NCBI GenBank assembly: GCA_965222315.1
Contig: OZ244951.1
Location: forward strand, 1,798,001 to 1,862,000
Origin: JACKII01 sp965222315
GTDB taxonomy: Bacteria; Pseudomonadota; Alphaproteobacteria; Bin95
Direction of reading: 5' to 3'
Length of the DNA stretch: 64,000 nucleotides
Under the pieces are notes generated by a model. The model did not search any database. It saw only the letters and a list, made by a program, of their open reading frames with translations, and had not been told where the DNA came from. This document shows, one piece after another, positions 33,743 to 42,637 of the stretch (its first letter is position 1; every line of letters starts with the position of its first letter). The position numbers and the translations under genes are program-made.

Positions 33743-34153
33743 ATGGCTGGAATTTGCGACAGTTTTAGCATCGTGCCCCGTTTTATCTTCAGGGCGGTAA
33801 CGATATGTGCCGTCCTCGCGCTGGCCGCATGTTCCACGGAACCGGCAAAACAAGCGTACCGCGATAGTTCCGACTGGCTGAACGATATTCCCGATCCCCC
33901 TGCGGACGGAGCCTGGCGATTGTCGAAGCGGATTGGGCCCGACAACGAGCCTTATCCCAATTTGGGCGATGTACCCGATCGCCCGGTGCGGGACGAGGCA
34001 CAGGTGCGCATGGACAAAGAGATACTGGAAATCGAGCGGACAGGGCAGGGTAGGGCACTGAGCACGCCGGCTGAAAGACGGGTGCGGGCGGTTGACCTGG
34101 GCGCGCCGCCGCCAGCATCGGTCGAGCCCTTGGCGATTCCACCGGAGCAATAA
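33743..34153 (+). CDS. Small predicted lipoprotein
   Basis: Predicted protein of 136 residues starting at ATG 33743. The N-terminus has basic residues, then a hydrophobic segment and a lipobox-like LALAACS, so the Cys could be lipidated after signal peptidase II cleavage. The rest is Pro- and acid-rich (DWLNDIPDPPADGAW, EPYPNLGDVPDRP) and probably extended in the periplasm. No family recognised. The frame is open upstream to 33380, but that part overlaps the phaC 5' end. Followed by a 166-bp gap before the aminotransferase. Confidence 0.65.
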   Translation: MAGICDSFSIVPRFIFRAVTICAVLALAACSTEPAKQAYRDSSDWLNDIPDPPADGAWRLSKRIGPDNEPYPNLGDVPDRPVRDEAQVRMDKEILEIERTGQGRALSTPAERRVRAVDLGAPPPASVEPLAIPPEQ

Positions 34154-34319
34154 GCGCGAGGGCGATGGTTTGCGAGCTGTTTGGAGCGCTTAAGAGCGCA
34201 ATAGAACGATTTCGGTTGACCCGACCGTTGCTGCGACAGACAAGGATACGCCGCAAGCAAAGGCTTCGCGGAGTCTGCCAAATGCTTCTGTAGAGCCTCA
34301 GAAGATTTAATATGCATTG

Positions 34320-35588
34320 ATGCCGCCAACCTCCAGTATCCGACCCTTGAGCCCGAACATGCCGACAAGTTCCTCCCGCCTTGAACAGCAATTCCCGAAG
34401 CTGAAGCGCCTGCCGCCCTATCTCTTCGCCGAAGTGAACGCGATGAAGGCAGCCGCTCGCCAAGCGGGCGAGGATATTATCGACTTCGGCATGGGCAATC
34501 CGGATCAGCCGACGCCGCCGCATATTGTTGAGAAACTGCGGGAGGCGGCCCTGAACCCGCGGGCCCACCGCTATTCCACCAGCCGGGGTATTCCGGGATT
34601 GCGCCGGGCGATCAGCGCCTACTATGAGCGCCGTTTCAATGTCTCCATCGATCCGGAGCGGGAAGCGATTGTAACACTCGGCTCCAAGGAAGGGCTGGCG
34701 AACCTCGCCCAGGCCATGACCGCGCCAGGCGACGTATTGCTGGTGCCGAACCCGAGCTACCCGATCCATCCGTTCGGCGCGATTATCGCGGGAGCATCCC
34801 TACGGCACATGCCAGTCGCCGACGGCTATGATTTTATCGCTGAGTTGAAGCGGGCCGTGCAGCATTCGGTGCCGAAGCCCGTCGGCCTGATTATCTGCTA
34901 TCCGTCCAACCCGACGGCAAAGGTCGTGGACCTGGACTTCTATGCAGAGGTGGTGGATTTCTGCCGTCACCATGGCATCTGGGTGATCTCCGACCTGGCT
35001 TATGCGGAGCTTTATTATGATGGCACGCCACCGCCCTCGATCCTGGAAGTGCCAGGCGCGAAGGAGATCGCGGTGGAGTTCACCTCGCTCTCCAAGACCT
35101 ATTCCATGCCAGGCTGGCGGATAGGGTTCTGCTGCGGCAATCCCATGCTGATTGAGGCGCTGGCACGGGTGAAGTCCTACCTGGACTATGGTGCCTACAC
35201 CCCGATCCAGGTGGCGGCGACCGCGGCGCTGAACGGGCCGCAGGAGTGCGTTGCCGAAGTCCGGGAGATGTACAAGCAGCGCCGGGATACGCTGGTAGAG
35301 GCCTTTGGCCAAGCGGGCTGGAATGTGCCGCCGCCGCCGGCTTCCATGTTCTGCTGGGCGCCACTGCCGGAGGGCTTCAAGGAATTGGGCTCCATGACCT
35401 TCGCCAAGCTTGCCCTGACAGAAGCCAAGGTGGCGGTGTCGCCGGGTGTCGGCTTCGGCGAGTATGGCGAAGGCTATGTGCGCTTGGGTCTGGTGGAAAA
35501 CCGGCACCGGATCAGGCAGGCTGCGCGCAACCTGAAGACTTTCCTTTCAAAAGACCCAGGGCAATTTATGGCCCAGGCGGCGGAGTAA
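34320..35588 (+). CDS. Class I/II aminotransferase (AlaC / LL-diaminopimelate aminotransferase-like)
   Basis: Fold-type I PLP aminotransferase of about 422 residues. PLP contacts are visible: Asn in YPSNPTAKVV, Asp and Tyr in VISDLAYAELYYDG, Lys in SLSKTYSMPGWRIGF, and Arg in YVRLGLVENRHRIRQ. Related proteins are annotated as alanine or LL-diaminopimelate aminotransferases. It is followed after 4 bp by homoserine dehydrogenase, an arrangement common in alphaproteobacteria. ATG 34320 is taken as start; ATG 34359 (MPTSSSRLEQ) is equally possible. Confidence 0.9.
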   Translation: MPPTSSIRPLSPNMPTSSSRLEQQFPKLKRLPPYLFAEVNAMKAAARQAGEDIIDFGMGNPDQPTPPHIVEKLREAALNPRAHRYSTSRGIPGLRRAISAYYERRFNVSIDPEREAIVTLGSKEGLANLAQAMTAPGDVLLVPNPSYPIHPFGAIIAGASLRHMPVADGYDFIAELKRAVQHSVPKPVGLIICYPSNPTAKVVDLDFYAEVVDFCRHHGIWVISDLAYAELYYDGTPPPSILEVPGAKEIAVEFTSLSKTYSMPGWRIGFCCGNPMLIEALARVKSYLDYGAYTPIQVAATAALNGPQECVAEVREMYKQRRDTLVEAFGQAGWNVPPPPASMFCWAPLPEGFKELGSMTFAKLALTEAKVAVSPGVGFGEYGEGYVRLGLVENRHRIRQAARNLKTFLSKDPGQFMAQAAE

Positions 35589-35592
35589 CCTC

Positions 35593-36882
35593 ATGAGCAA
35601 AGCCCCCCTGAAAATCGCCGTTGCGGGGCTCGGCACCGTTGGTGCGGAAGTAGTGCGCGTGCTTGTGGCGGACGGCGCTTTGCTCGCCGCGCGGGCAGGC
35701 CGGGCGATCCAGATAACAGACGTTTCGGCGCGGAGCCGGGGCAAAGACCGGGGCATCGACCTTTCGCCCTATACCTGGCATGACGATCCGGTGGCGATGG
35801 CGGCAGCAACCGATGCGGAGTTGGTGGTTGAACTGGTCGGCGGTGCCGACGGCGCGGCGCTGGCGACGGTGCAGGCTGCCTTGAAGGCGGGTAAGCATGT
35901 GGTGACCGCTAACAAGGCGATGCTTGCCAAGCATGGGGTCGCACTGGCGGAATTGGCCGAGGCGTCCGGTGCGGTGCTGGCTTACGAGGCGGCCGTTGCG
36001 GGCGGTATTCCGGTGGTGAAGGCGCTGCGGGAAGGACTTGCCGGGAACCGGGTCAACGGCATTTACGGCATTCTCAACGGTACCTGCAATTTCATCCTGA
36101 CGACCATGCGGGAAACGGGCCGCCCGTTCGATGACGTGCTGAAGGAAGCGCAGGATCTGGGCTACGCCGAAGCTGACCCGGCCTTCGATATCGACGGCAA
36201 TGATGCGGCGCAGAAACTGGCGATCATGGCCAGCATCGCCTTCGGCATTCCGGTCGACGAGGAAGCTGTTTACGTCTCCGGCATCACCAGCGTATCCGCT
36301 GAAGATATCGCGTTCGCGGAGGAACTGGGCTACCGCATCAAGCTGCTTGGCATCGCCCAGCAGACGGAGGCCGGGGTTGAGCAGCGCGTTCATCCCGTGA
36401 TGCTGTGCAAGACCTCCCCGCTTGGTCAAATCGACGGTGTGACCAATGCGGTGGAGATGCATGGCAGTCTGGTCGGAACGGTCGTGTTGACCGGACCAGG
36501 TGCCGGAGCAGGACCGACGGCATCGGCCGTGTTCAGCGATTTGGTGGACATCGCAGCAGGGCGCAACGCCCTGGCGTTTGGGGTGCCCGTTTCGGCCCTA
36601 AAGCCCGCGCGCGCTGTAACGATGGACCAGCACCGCGGCGCCTACTACCTGCGTCTGATGGTGTCGGATGAGCCGGGTGTTATTGCCGGGGTCACCGGCG
36701 CGCTGGGCAAGCACCAAATATCAATCGAGTCGATGGTGCAGCGAGGGCGCAATCCTGGCGAAATCGTGCCGGTGGTCATGGTGACACATGAGTGTAACGA
36801 AGCCGACGTGATGTCTGCGCTCAATGAAATTACCAAGATGAGCGCGGTTGCGCAGCCTCCGGCATTGATCCGAATCGCGTAA
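35593..36882 (+). CDS. hom: Homoserine dehydrogenase
   Basis: Enzyme of 429 residues reducing aspartate semialdehyde to homoserine for threonine and methionine synthesis. The NAD(P) motif VAGLGTVGAEVV is at the N-terminus. VVTANKAMLAKHG and GILNGTCNFILT, with QDLGYAEADPAFDIDG, are characteristic. A C-terminal ACT domain (about 350-429, starting YYLRLMVSDEPGV) suggests amino-acid feedback, typically by threonine. It follows the aminotransferase by 4 bp and precedes glpX by 60 bp. Confidence 0.96.
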   Translation: MSKAPLKIAVAGLGTVGAEVVRVLVADGALLAARAGRAIQITDVSARSRGKDRGIDLSPYTWHDDPVAMAAATDAELVVELVGGADGAALATVQAALKAGKHVVTANKAMLAKHGVALAELAEASGAVLAYEAAVAGGIPVVKALREGLAGNRVNGIYGILNGTCNFILTTMRETGRPFDDVLKEAQDLGYAEADPAFDIDGNDAAQKLAIMASIAFGIPVDEEAVYVSGITSVSAEDIAFAEELGYRIKLLGIAQQTEAGVEQRVHPVMLCKTSPLGQIDGVTNAVEMHGSLVGTVVLTGPGAGAGPTASAVFSDLVDIAAGRNALAFGVPVSALKPARAVTMDQHRGAYYLRLMVSDEPGVIAGVTGALGKHQISIESMVQRGRNPGEIVPVVMVTHECNEADVMSALNEITKMSAVAQPPALIRIA

Positions 36883-36942
36883 AGTATTTAAGAGACAACC
36901 AACCGCTAAGAGTTCCAATCCAAAGGGGAAAGCAAGAGCGCT

Positions 36943-37917
36943 ATGAGTGGGATTAATCATCAACTCGCCTTCGAGGCGATCCGTGTAGCCGAAGCCGCCG
37001 CACTGGCAGCCTCCCGCCTGATCGGCATGGGCGACGAGAAGGCAGCCGACCAGGCCGCGGTTGACGCCATGCGCACCGCCCTGAACGAATTGCCCATGAG
37101 TGGCGTCGTTGTCATCGGTGAAGGCGAGCGCGATGAAGCGCCGATGCTGTATATCGGTGAGGAAGTTGGCCAGGGCGGCCCCGGTATCGACATCGCGCTG
37201 GACCCGCTGGAAGGCACGACGATCACGGCGAAGGCGATGGCAGGCAGCCTTGCCGTGCTGGCGTTTGCCGACCGCGGTAATTTCCTGCATGCCCCGGATG
37301 TTTATATGGACAAGATCGGCGTTGGCGGCGGGTTGCCGGCTGATCTGATTAACATTGAGGCTGCGCCGGCAGAGAACCTTAAGAACCTAGCGAAAGCCAA
37401 GGGCTGCGACGTTTCGGATCTGGTTGCCTGCATCCTCGACCGTCCTCGCCATGAAGAACTGATCGCCAAGGCCCGGGAGGCAGGCGCGCGCATTGCCCTT
37501 ATTACCGATGGGGATGTGTCCGGCGTGATTGCGACAACAGTGGCGGACAGCGGTATCGACATTTACATGGGCTCTGGCGGTGCGCCTGAAGGTGTTCTGG
37601 CCGCGGCGGCGTTGCGCTGCATCGGCGGGCAGTTCCAGGGCAAGCTCCTGTTCCGGAACGACGATGAACGGGGCCGCGCCCATCGGGTCGGCATCACCGA
37701 TCTGAACCGGGTTTATACACTGGAAGAACTGGCGTCCGGCGATGTGATCTTTGCCGCGACCGGCGTGACCACCGGCAGCATGCTTCAGGGCATCAAGCGG
37801 ATTCCGGGCGGTTGTGAGATGCAGTCGATCTCCATGATCTCCAGCACCGGCACCGTCCGTGTGACCAGCGCCAAGCACATGTTCGACCGCAACCCACGGC
37901 TCGCGCGGTTTGCCTGA
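36943..37917 (+). CDS. glpX: Class II fructose-1,6-bisphosphatase
   Basis: GlpX-type phosphatase of 324 residues. Li-sensitive family metal motifs are visible: GEGERDEAPMLYIGEEVG and ALDPLEGTTITAKA. GSGGAPEGVLAAAALRCIGG is the conserved GlpX block. It removes the 1-phosphate of fructose-1,6-bisphosphate in gluconeogenesis, and in some bacteria sedoheptulose bisphosphate. Downstream of hom, probably in the same transcript. Confidence 0.95.
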   Translation: MSGINHQLAFEAIRVAEAAALAASRLIGMGDEKAADQAAVDAMRTALNELPMSGVVVIGEGERDEAPMLYIGEEVGQGGPGIDIALDPLEGTTITAKAMAGSLAVLAFADRGNFLHAPDVYMDKIGVGGGLPADLINIEAAPAENLKNLAKAKGCDVSDLVACILDRPRHEELIAKAREAGARIALITDGDVSGVIATTVADSGIDIYMGSGGAPEGVLAAAALRCIGGQFQGKLLFRNDDERGRAHRVGITDLNRVYTLEELASGDVIFAATGVTTGSMLQGIKRIPGGCEMQSISMISSTGTVRVTSAKHMFDRNPRLARFA

Positions 37918-37952
37918 CGACCGAGGGTATTGCGGCAAGGGATAAGCTTTCC

Positions 37953-38001
37953 CGGATTGCTTCGTCGCCCGGCGTGGGGCCGGGCTGCCCGCAATGACGG
38001 A
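37953..38001. repeat. Partial copy of the GTCATTGCGAGG repeat overlapping the recJ start
   Basis: CGGATTGCTTCGTCGCCCGG followed by GCAATGACGGAG matches the right half of the 28811-28896 element. An inner CCCGGCGTGGGGCCGGG stem is present. Its end contains the first in-frame ATG (37994-37996) and the GGAG that precedes the GTG at 38009, so the repeat has supplied translation signals to recJ. Confidence 0.55.
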
Positions 38002-39778
38002 GTATGAAGTGAGCGAAGCCGCAGCCCTCAATATCGTCAAATCGCTAACCGGCAGACGCTGGCTTTGGCGGGCCGCCGACCCCCGCTTGGCTCAAACGAT
38101 CAGCCAGCGCTATGGCTTGAGCGAAATGGCTGGCCGCCTGCTCGCGCCGCGGGTTGAGGGGCTGGACGCGGTCGATGATTACCGCGAGCCCAAGCTCCGC
38201 AATCTGCTGCCGAATCCGTCGATCTTTCACGGCATGGATGATGCTGCAGCGCGCCTTGCGGAGGCCGTGCAGCATGGTGAAGCTATTGCGTTGTTCGGCG
38301 ACTATGACGTCGACGGCGCGACCTCCACCGCGCTGCTGACACGCCTCTTGCGGAGCGCAGGGGCGGAACCGCTGATCCATATTCCCAACCGCATGACCGA
38401 AGGCTACGGCCCGAACGTGCCGGCGCTGGAAAATCTTGCGGCGGCGGGGGCGAAGGTGGTGGTGTTCCTGGATTGCGGAACAACGGCCTTCGACCAGTTG
38501 GCCGCAGGAGTGGAGATGGGGCTTTCCTGCATCGTGCTCGATCATCACACAGCGGAGGCGCGGCTGCCGGAAGCGCTGGCTGTGGTGAACCCGAACCGGC
38601 TGGATCAGAAAGCGGGCTTCGGTCAGTTGGCGGCAGTCGGTGTTACGTTCCTGTTTGCCGTCGCTCTGCACCGGGCGCTGCGGGATGCCGGACGGGCACC
38701 GGCGGTGAACATGCTCGACCTGCTGGATCTGGTGGCCTTGGGGACGGTTTGCGATGTGGTGCCGCTGACCGGGTTGAATCGCGCCTTTGTCCAACAGGGG
38801 CTGAAGGTAATGGAGAAGCGCGCCAACAGCGGCATTGCCGCCCTGAGTGATGTCGCGGGCGTTAAGGAGCGGCTGTCGTCCTATCACCTTGGGTTCTTGC
38901 TGGGACCGCGGATCAATGCGGGCGGACGGCTTGGCTCGTCGGACCTTGGGGTGCGTTTGCTGACAAGCGCCGACCCTGGGGAGTGCTGGCAGATCGCAGA
39001 CCAACTCAACGGTCTGAACGCCGAGCGTCAGGCGGTGGAGCAATCGGTGCTGGAAGAAGCGCTGCTTCAGGCAGAGAGCCAGCAAAGCCAGGTCGTGCTG
39101 GTGGATGGGGAGGGCTGGCATGCGGGCGTTATAGGCATTGTCGCCAGTCGCCTGGTGGAGCGTATGGGCCGCCCTTCCTGCGTCATCGGCTGGGAAGACA
39201 ATGGCACCGGGTATCTGACCGGCAAGGCCTCCGGGCGATCGATTGGCGGCGTTTCCCTTGGCGATGCGGTGATCGCCGCGCGGAACGAGGGGCTGTTGCT
39301 GGCGGGCGGTGGCCACGCAATGGCGGCGGGCTTCTCCCTGGAGCGTCGTAAACTGGCGGATCTGCATGCCTTTCTGAACGAGCGCATGGCCGCTGACATC
39401 GACAAGGCGAAGGCGGAGGCCAGTTTGACCCTGGAAGGCGCGGTCGGCACCGATGGGGCGAACGCCGATCTGGCCGATCTGGTGGAGAGCCTCGGCCCCT
39501 ACGGACCCGGCAATGCAGAGCCGCGCTTTTGCATTCAGAACGCCCAGGTCGCCTTCGCCGATACGGTGGGGGAGAGCCATGTGCGCTGCCGTATCGGTGG
39601 GGTGGGGCAGGGCAAGCTGAAGGCCATTGCCTTCCGCGCCCGCGACACCGAATTGGGGCAGGCGCTGCTGGAGAGCCAGGGGCGGGCAATTCATCTGGCA
39701 GGCCGCATCCGGCGTGACCGGTGGACCGGCGGCAACGCGGTGGAACTGCATATCGAGGATGCGGCGTGGCCCGTTTGA
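37994..39778 (+). CDS. recJ: Single-stranded-DNA-specific exonuclease RecJ
   Basis: DHH-family 5'-3' exonuclease of 594 residues. Metal motifs are LFGDYDVDGATSTALLTRLL (motif I), FLDCGTTAFDQ, CIVLDHHTAEARLPEA (DHH) and GPRINAGGRLGSSDLG. The DHHA1 nucleic-acid domain includes GGGHAMAAGFSLER, and a C-terminal OB-like domain follows. It acts in recombination and mismatch repair. ATG 37994 lies in a repeat element; GTG 38009 with GGAG 7 bases upstream is an equally good start. Confidence 0.94.
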   Translation: MTEYEVSEAAALNIVKSLTGRRWLWRAADPRLAQTISQRYGLSEMAGRLLAPRVEGLDAVDDYREPKLRNLLPNPSIFHGMDDAAARLAEAVQHGEAIALFGDYDVDGATSTALLTRLLRSAGAEPLIHIPNRMTEGYGPNVPALENLAAAGAKVVVFLDCGTTAFDQLAAGVEMGLSCIVLDHHTAEARLPEALAVVNPNRLDQKAGFGQLAAVGVTFLFAVALHRALRDAGRAPAVNMLDLLDLVALGTVCDVVPLTGLNRAFVQQGLKVMEKRANSGIAALSDVAGVKERLSSYHLGFLLGPRINAGGRLGSSDLGVRLLTSADPGECWQIADQLNGLNAERQAVEQSVLEEALLQAESQQSQVVLVDGEGWHAGVIGIVASRLVERMGRPSCVIGWEDNGTGYLTGKASGRSIGGVSLGDAVIAARNEGLLLAGGGHAMAAGFSLERRKLADLHAFLNERMAADIDKAKAEASLTLEGAVGTDGANADLADLVESLGPYGPGNAEPRFCIQNAQVAFADTVGESHVRCRIGGVGQGKLKAIAFRARDTELGQALLESQGRAIHLAGRIRRDRWTGGNAVELHIEDAAWPV

Positions 39779-39869
39779 GGGCGGCAGGGTCGGAACTGGA
39801 CAATCGGCTTATGGTCGCCACATGGAGTCTTGCTGGACGTACACCGCAGAGCCATGGAAGGAGCAACCG

Positions 39870-40136
39870 ATGCCGCAAAAGTCTCCCGGACCAAGCGTGA
39901 AGGACGACGAGACCTACGAGGCCCTGCGCGACCAGGGCGCGAGCAAGGAGAAAGCGGCTCGCATCGCCAATGCGCGCGCGAACCCCTCGCAGAATCCGTC
40001 CGTCAAGGGTGGCAGAAAACCTCCCTACGAAGAGTGGACCAAGGACGATCTCTATGAGCGCGCCCGGGAACTGGAAATCAGCGGACGGTCGGACATGACC
40101 AAGGCCGAACTGATCGAGGCCTTGCGCAATCGTTAG
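39870..40136 (+). CDS. Small Rho_N / SAP-like domain protein
   Basis: Protein of 88 residues. The C-terminal 40 residues (WTKDDLYERARELEISGRSD, then MTKAELIEALRNR) match the short helix-extended-helix fold of Rho N-terminal and SAP-like domains that bind nucleic acid. The N-terminal half (ETYEALRDQGASKEKAARIA) resembles small stress-type proteins. The start follows AAGGAG. The open frame begins much earlier inside recJ but only this part is plausible. Function unknown. Confidence 0.75.
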   Translation: MPQKSPGPSVKDDETYEALRDQGASKEKAARIANARANPSQNPSVKGGRKPPYEEWTKDDLYERARELEISGRSDMTKAELIEALRNR

Positions 40137-40260
40137 CTGGCGGCGCGGCGGTTGGCAGCATTTCGCGCCGTCGGCGTCAGCGTTGTCCCCCGGATGCGGC
40201 ATGGCCTACGAAGGGATAAGCGGCTAGCCTGCACGCAACTTAAACGCGGAGGCCTGCCCT

Positions 40261-40872
40261 TTGACCATCACGTTGTATCATTGCTCCGGTGCGCGCTCGG
40301 TGCGTTCGCTCTGGACTATTTTGGAGATGGGGCTGGAGCATGAACTCATCACGCTGCCCTTTCCGCCGCGGGTCCATGCTAAGGAATACAAGGAAGTGAA
40401 TCCGCTGGGTACGGTGCCCTGCCTGATTGATGGGGACACGCAAATGACAGAGAGTTCGGGCATCTGTCATTATCTGGCGGAGAAATACGGGCCGACCGAC
40501 CTGGCGGTGCGGCCGGAGGAGGCGGATTTTGGGGCCTACATCAATTGGCTGTTCCGCTCCGATGCGACGCTGACCTTCCCGCAGACAATCTACTTCCGCT
40601 ACACCGAATTGGAGCCGGAGGAGCGCCGGGTGCCGCAGGCGGCGGAAGACTACCGCGTCTGGTTTCTGGCACGCTGGCGCTGCGTTGATGCGGTGTTGCA
40701 GGACGGCAGGCGCTACCTCTGCGCAGACCGGTTCACCAATGCGGATATCGTGATCGCCTGGACTTTGTTCTTCGCCAAACGGCTGGGTATCGAGGAGGCC
40801 GCAACTCCCGCCGTGCAGAGATGGTACGATCACGTTACCGACCGTCCGGCCTTCCGGGAGGCCATCCAGTGA
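40261..40872 (+). CDS. Glutathione S-transferase family protein
   Basis: GST of 203 residues. The thioredoxin-like N-terminal domain starts TLYHCSGARSVRSLWTILEM, with the cis-Pro in LGTVPCLIDGD and the glutathione-contact MTESSGICHYLAEKYGP. The C-terminal helical domain has FTNADIVIAWTLFFAKRLG. The start is TTG at 40261. The GST stop overlaps the GTG start of the next gene (GTGA), so the two genes are translationally coupled. Substrate unknown. Confidence 0.88.
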   Translation: MTITLYHCSGARSVRSLWTILEMGLEHELITLPFPPRVHAKEYKEVNPLGTVPCLIDGDTQMTESSGICHYLAEKYGPTDLAVRPEEADFGAYINWLFRSDATLTFPQTIYFRYTELEPEERRVPQAAEDYRVWFLARWRCVDAVLQDGRRYLCADRFTNADIVIAWTLFFAKRLGIEEAATPAVQRWYDHVTDRPAFREAIQ

Positions 40873-41594
40873 GCGGTTCGCCGGATAAGCAGCACCAGGA
40901 CAAGCATTGTATCGTTATCGGCGTCGGCCCTGGCACCGGCCTGGCGACGGTTAAGCACTTTGCAGCGAACGGCTACCGCGTCTCTATGATCGCACGCCAT
41001 GCCGGCCGGCTGGAAAGCTGGGAGAGGGAGATTGCGGGGACCAAGGGCTACCAGGCCGACATTGGCGAGACGGCAGCCTTCGTCGAAACCCTGAAGCGCT
41101 GTGCTGCGGAGCAGGGCACGCCGGACGCGATCATCTATAACGCGACGCTGGCGAGCCGCGGCCGCTACGAGGACATCGCCATTGCCGATTTCGAGTGGAA
41201 TTTCAGGGTCAATGCGGCTGGCCTGCTGGCAACGGCGCAGACGCTCTGCCCTGCCATGTGCGAGAGAGGCGAGGGGGCGTTGATCTGTACCGGCAATACC
41301 GGCGCGATGCGGGGAAAGCCGGATTTTATTGGCTGGACGCCAACCAAGGCGGCACAGCGCATGGTGGCGGAAGCGCTGGCCCGCGACCTGGGGCCAAAGG
41401 GGGTGCATGTGGCCTATGTGGTGATCGACGCGGTCATCGACATGCCATTCGCCCGCAAGCGCTGGCCGGACTTCCCGGACGATTTCTATGCGAAGCCTGA
41501 CGACCTGGCGGCGGAGATCTATCACCTGGCGAACCAGCCGCGCTCCGCCCGTTCGTTCCTGATTGAGCTTCGGCCGTTTGGGGAGAAGTGGTAA
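40869..41594 (+). CDS. SDR-fold protein lacking the catalytic tyrosine
   Basis: Rossmann-fold short-chain dehydrogenase relative of 241 residues. The cofactor loop is IGVGPGTGLATVKHF (G-x-x-x-G-x-G form) and the NAG-like strand is IIYNATLASRG. At the catalytic YxxxK position the sequence is FIGWTPTKAAQRMVAEA, so Trp replaces Tyr while Lys is kept. It may be a non-canonical reductase or a binding protein. Its GTG start overlaps the GST stop by 4 bp. Confidence 0.85.
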   Translation: MSGSPDKQHQDKHCIVIGVGPGTGLATVKHFAANGYRVSMIARHAGRLESWEREIAGTKGYQADIGETAAFVETLKRCAAEQGTPDAIIYNATLASRGRYEDIAIADFEWNFRVNAAGLLATAQTLCPAMCERGEGALICTGNTGAMRGKPDFIGWTPTKAAQRMVAEALARDLGPKGVHVAYVVIDAVIDMPFARKRWPDFPDDFYAKPDDLAAEIYHLANQPRSARSFLIELRPFGEKW

Positions 41595-41631
41595 GTCACG
41601 AGACGATTCGAGCGCGGGACGGGAAACGCTG

Positions 41632-42603
41632 ATGAGCATAGGATTGGTCGCGTTGTTGGACGACGTGGCGGCGCTTGCGAAATTGGCGGCGGCGTCGGTT
41701 GACGATGTGGCTGCCTATGCCGGTCGGGCCGGGGCGAAGTCGGCCGGTCTGGTGATCGACGACGCCGCCGTGACGCCCCGCTATGTCACCGGTATCTCCC
41801 CCGCGCGAGAGGTGCCGATGATCTGGCGGATCACCAAGGGTTCGCTCCGGAACAAGCTGCTGTTCCTGTTGCCCATCGCGATGGTACTGAGCGCGTTTGC
41901 GCCGTGGGCGATCACGCCGCTCTTGATGGTCGGCGGCTGCTACCTCGCCTACGAGGGGGCGGAGAAGGTGTTCGAGGCGCTGTTCCCGCATGAGGCGCAC
42001 GCCCACGAACAGAAGATTCAGGCCGCGCCCACAGATCCGAAAGCCTTGGAGAACGCGCGCGTGACGGGCGCGATCCGAACCGATTTCATCCTGTCGGCGG
42101 AGATCATGGCGATTGCGCTCTCTACCATTCCCGACGCGGACTACCTGACCCAGACCTTGGTATTGGCGGTGGTGGGCGTGGTGATCACTTTCGGCGTTTA
42201 CGGTGCCGTTGGGTTGATCGTGAAGGCGGACGACGCCGGTGTCGCATTGGTGCGCCGCGATCCCGGCAGCTTCCTGGGCCGCATTGCACGGCGCGCCGGT
42301 TGGTGGCTGGTAAAAGGGATGCCCTACTTTCTGACCGGGCTTGCCACGCTGGGCACCGCGGCGATGGTATGGGTAGGCGGCGGCATTCTGGTGCATGGTT
42401 TGGCAGCGTTCGGATGGCATGGGCCGGAACATCTGGTCGAATCGTTGGTCCGCGCGGTTGAGCATTGGGGTGCCGGCGCGGCGTTTTTGGCTTCAGCGGT
42501 AGGATCGGGCGTTGCCGGATTGCTTGCCGGTGCGGTTTTGATACCGGTCGTGCAATTTGTCCTCGCACCGGCATGGACGGCTGCCAAGCGGTTGGTGAAG
42601 TGA
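41632..42603 (+). CDS. DUF808 (YedI-like) inner-membrane protein
   Basis: Membrane protein of 323 residues. The N-terminal LVALLDDVAALAKLAAASVD and DDAAVTPRYVTGISPAREVP followed by IWRITKGSLRNKLLFLLP are diagnostic of DUF808/YedI. Several hydrophobic helices follow (about 80-115, 175-200, 225-300). Function is not established for the family. The start is ATG 41632; no operon partner is clear. Confidence 0.88.
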   Translation: MSIGLVALLDDVAALAKLAAASVDDVAAYAGRAGAKSAGLVIDDAAVTPRYVTGISPAREVPMIWRITKGSLRNKLLFLLPIAMVLSAFAPWAITPLLMVGGCYLAYEGAEKVFEALFPHEAHAHEQKIQAAPTDPKALENARVTGAIRTDFILSAEIMAIALSTIPDADYLTQTLVLAVVGVVITFGVYGAVGLIVKADDAGVALVRRDPGSFLGRIARRAGWWLVKGMPYFLTGLATLGTAAMVWVGGGILVHGLAAFGWHGPEHLVESLVRAVEHWGAGAAFLASAVGSGVAGLLAGAVLIPVVQFVLAPAWTAAKRLVK

Positions 42604-42637
42604 TACCTGCGGCTGCTGCCTCTGTTCGTCGGCTGGG

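Noticed and set aside
38045..39751. 568-codon minus-strand ORF opposite recJ
   Set aside because: Shadow ORF; recJ carries all DHH motifs on the plus strand.
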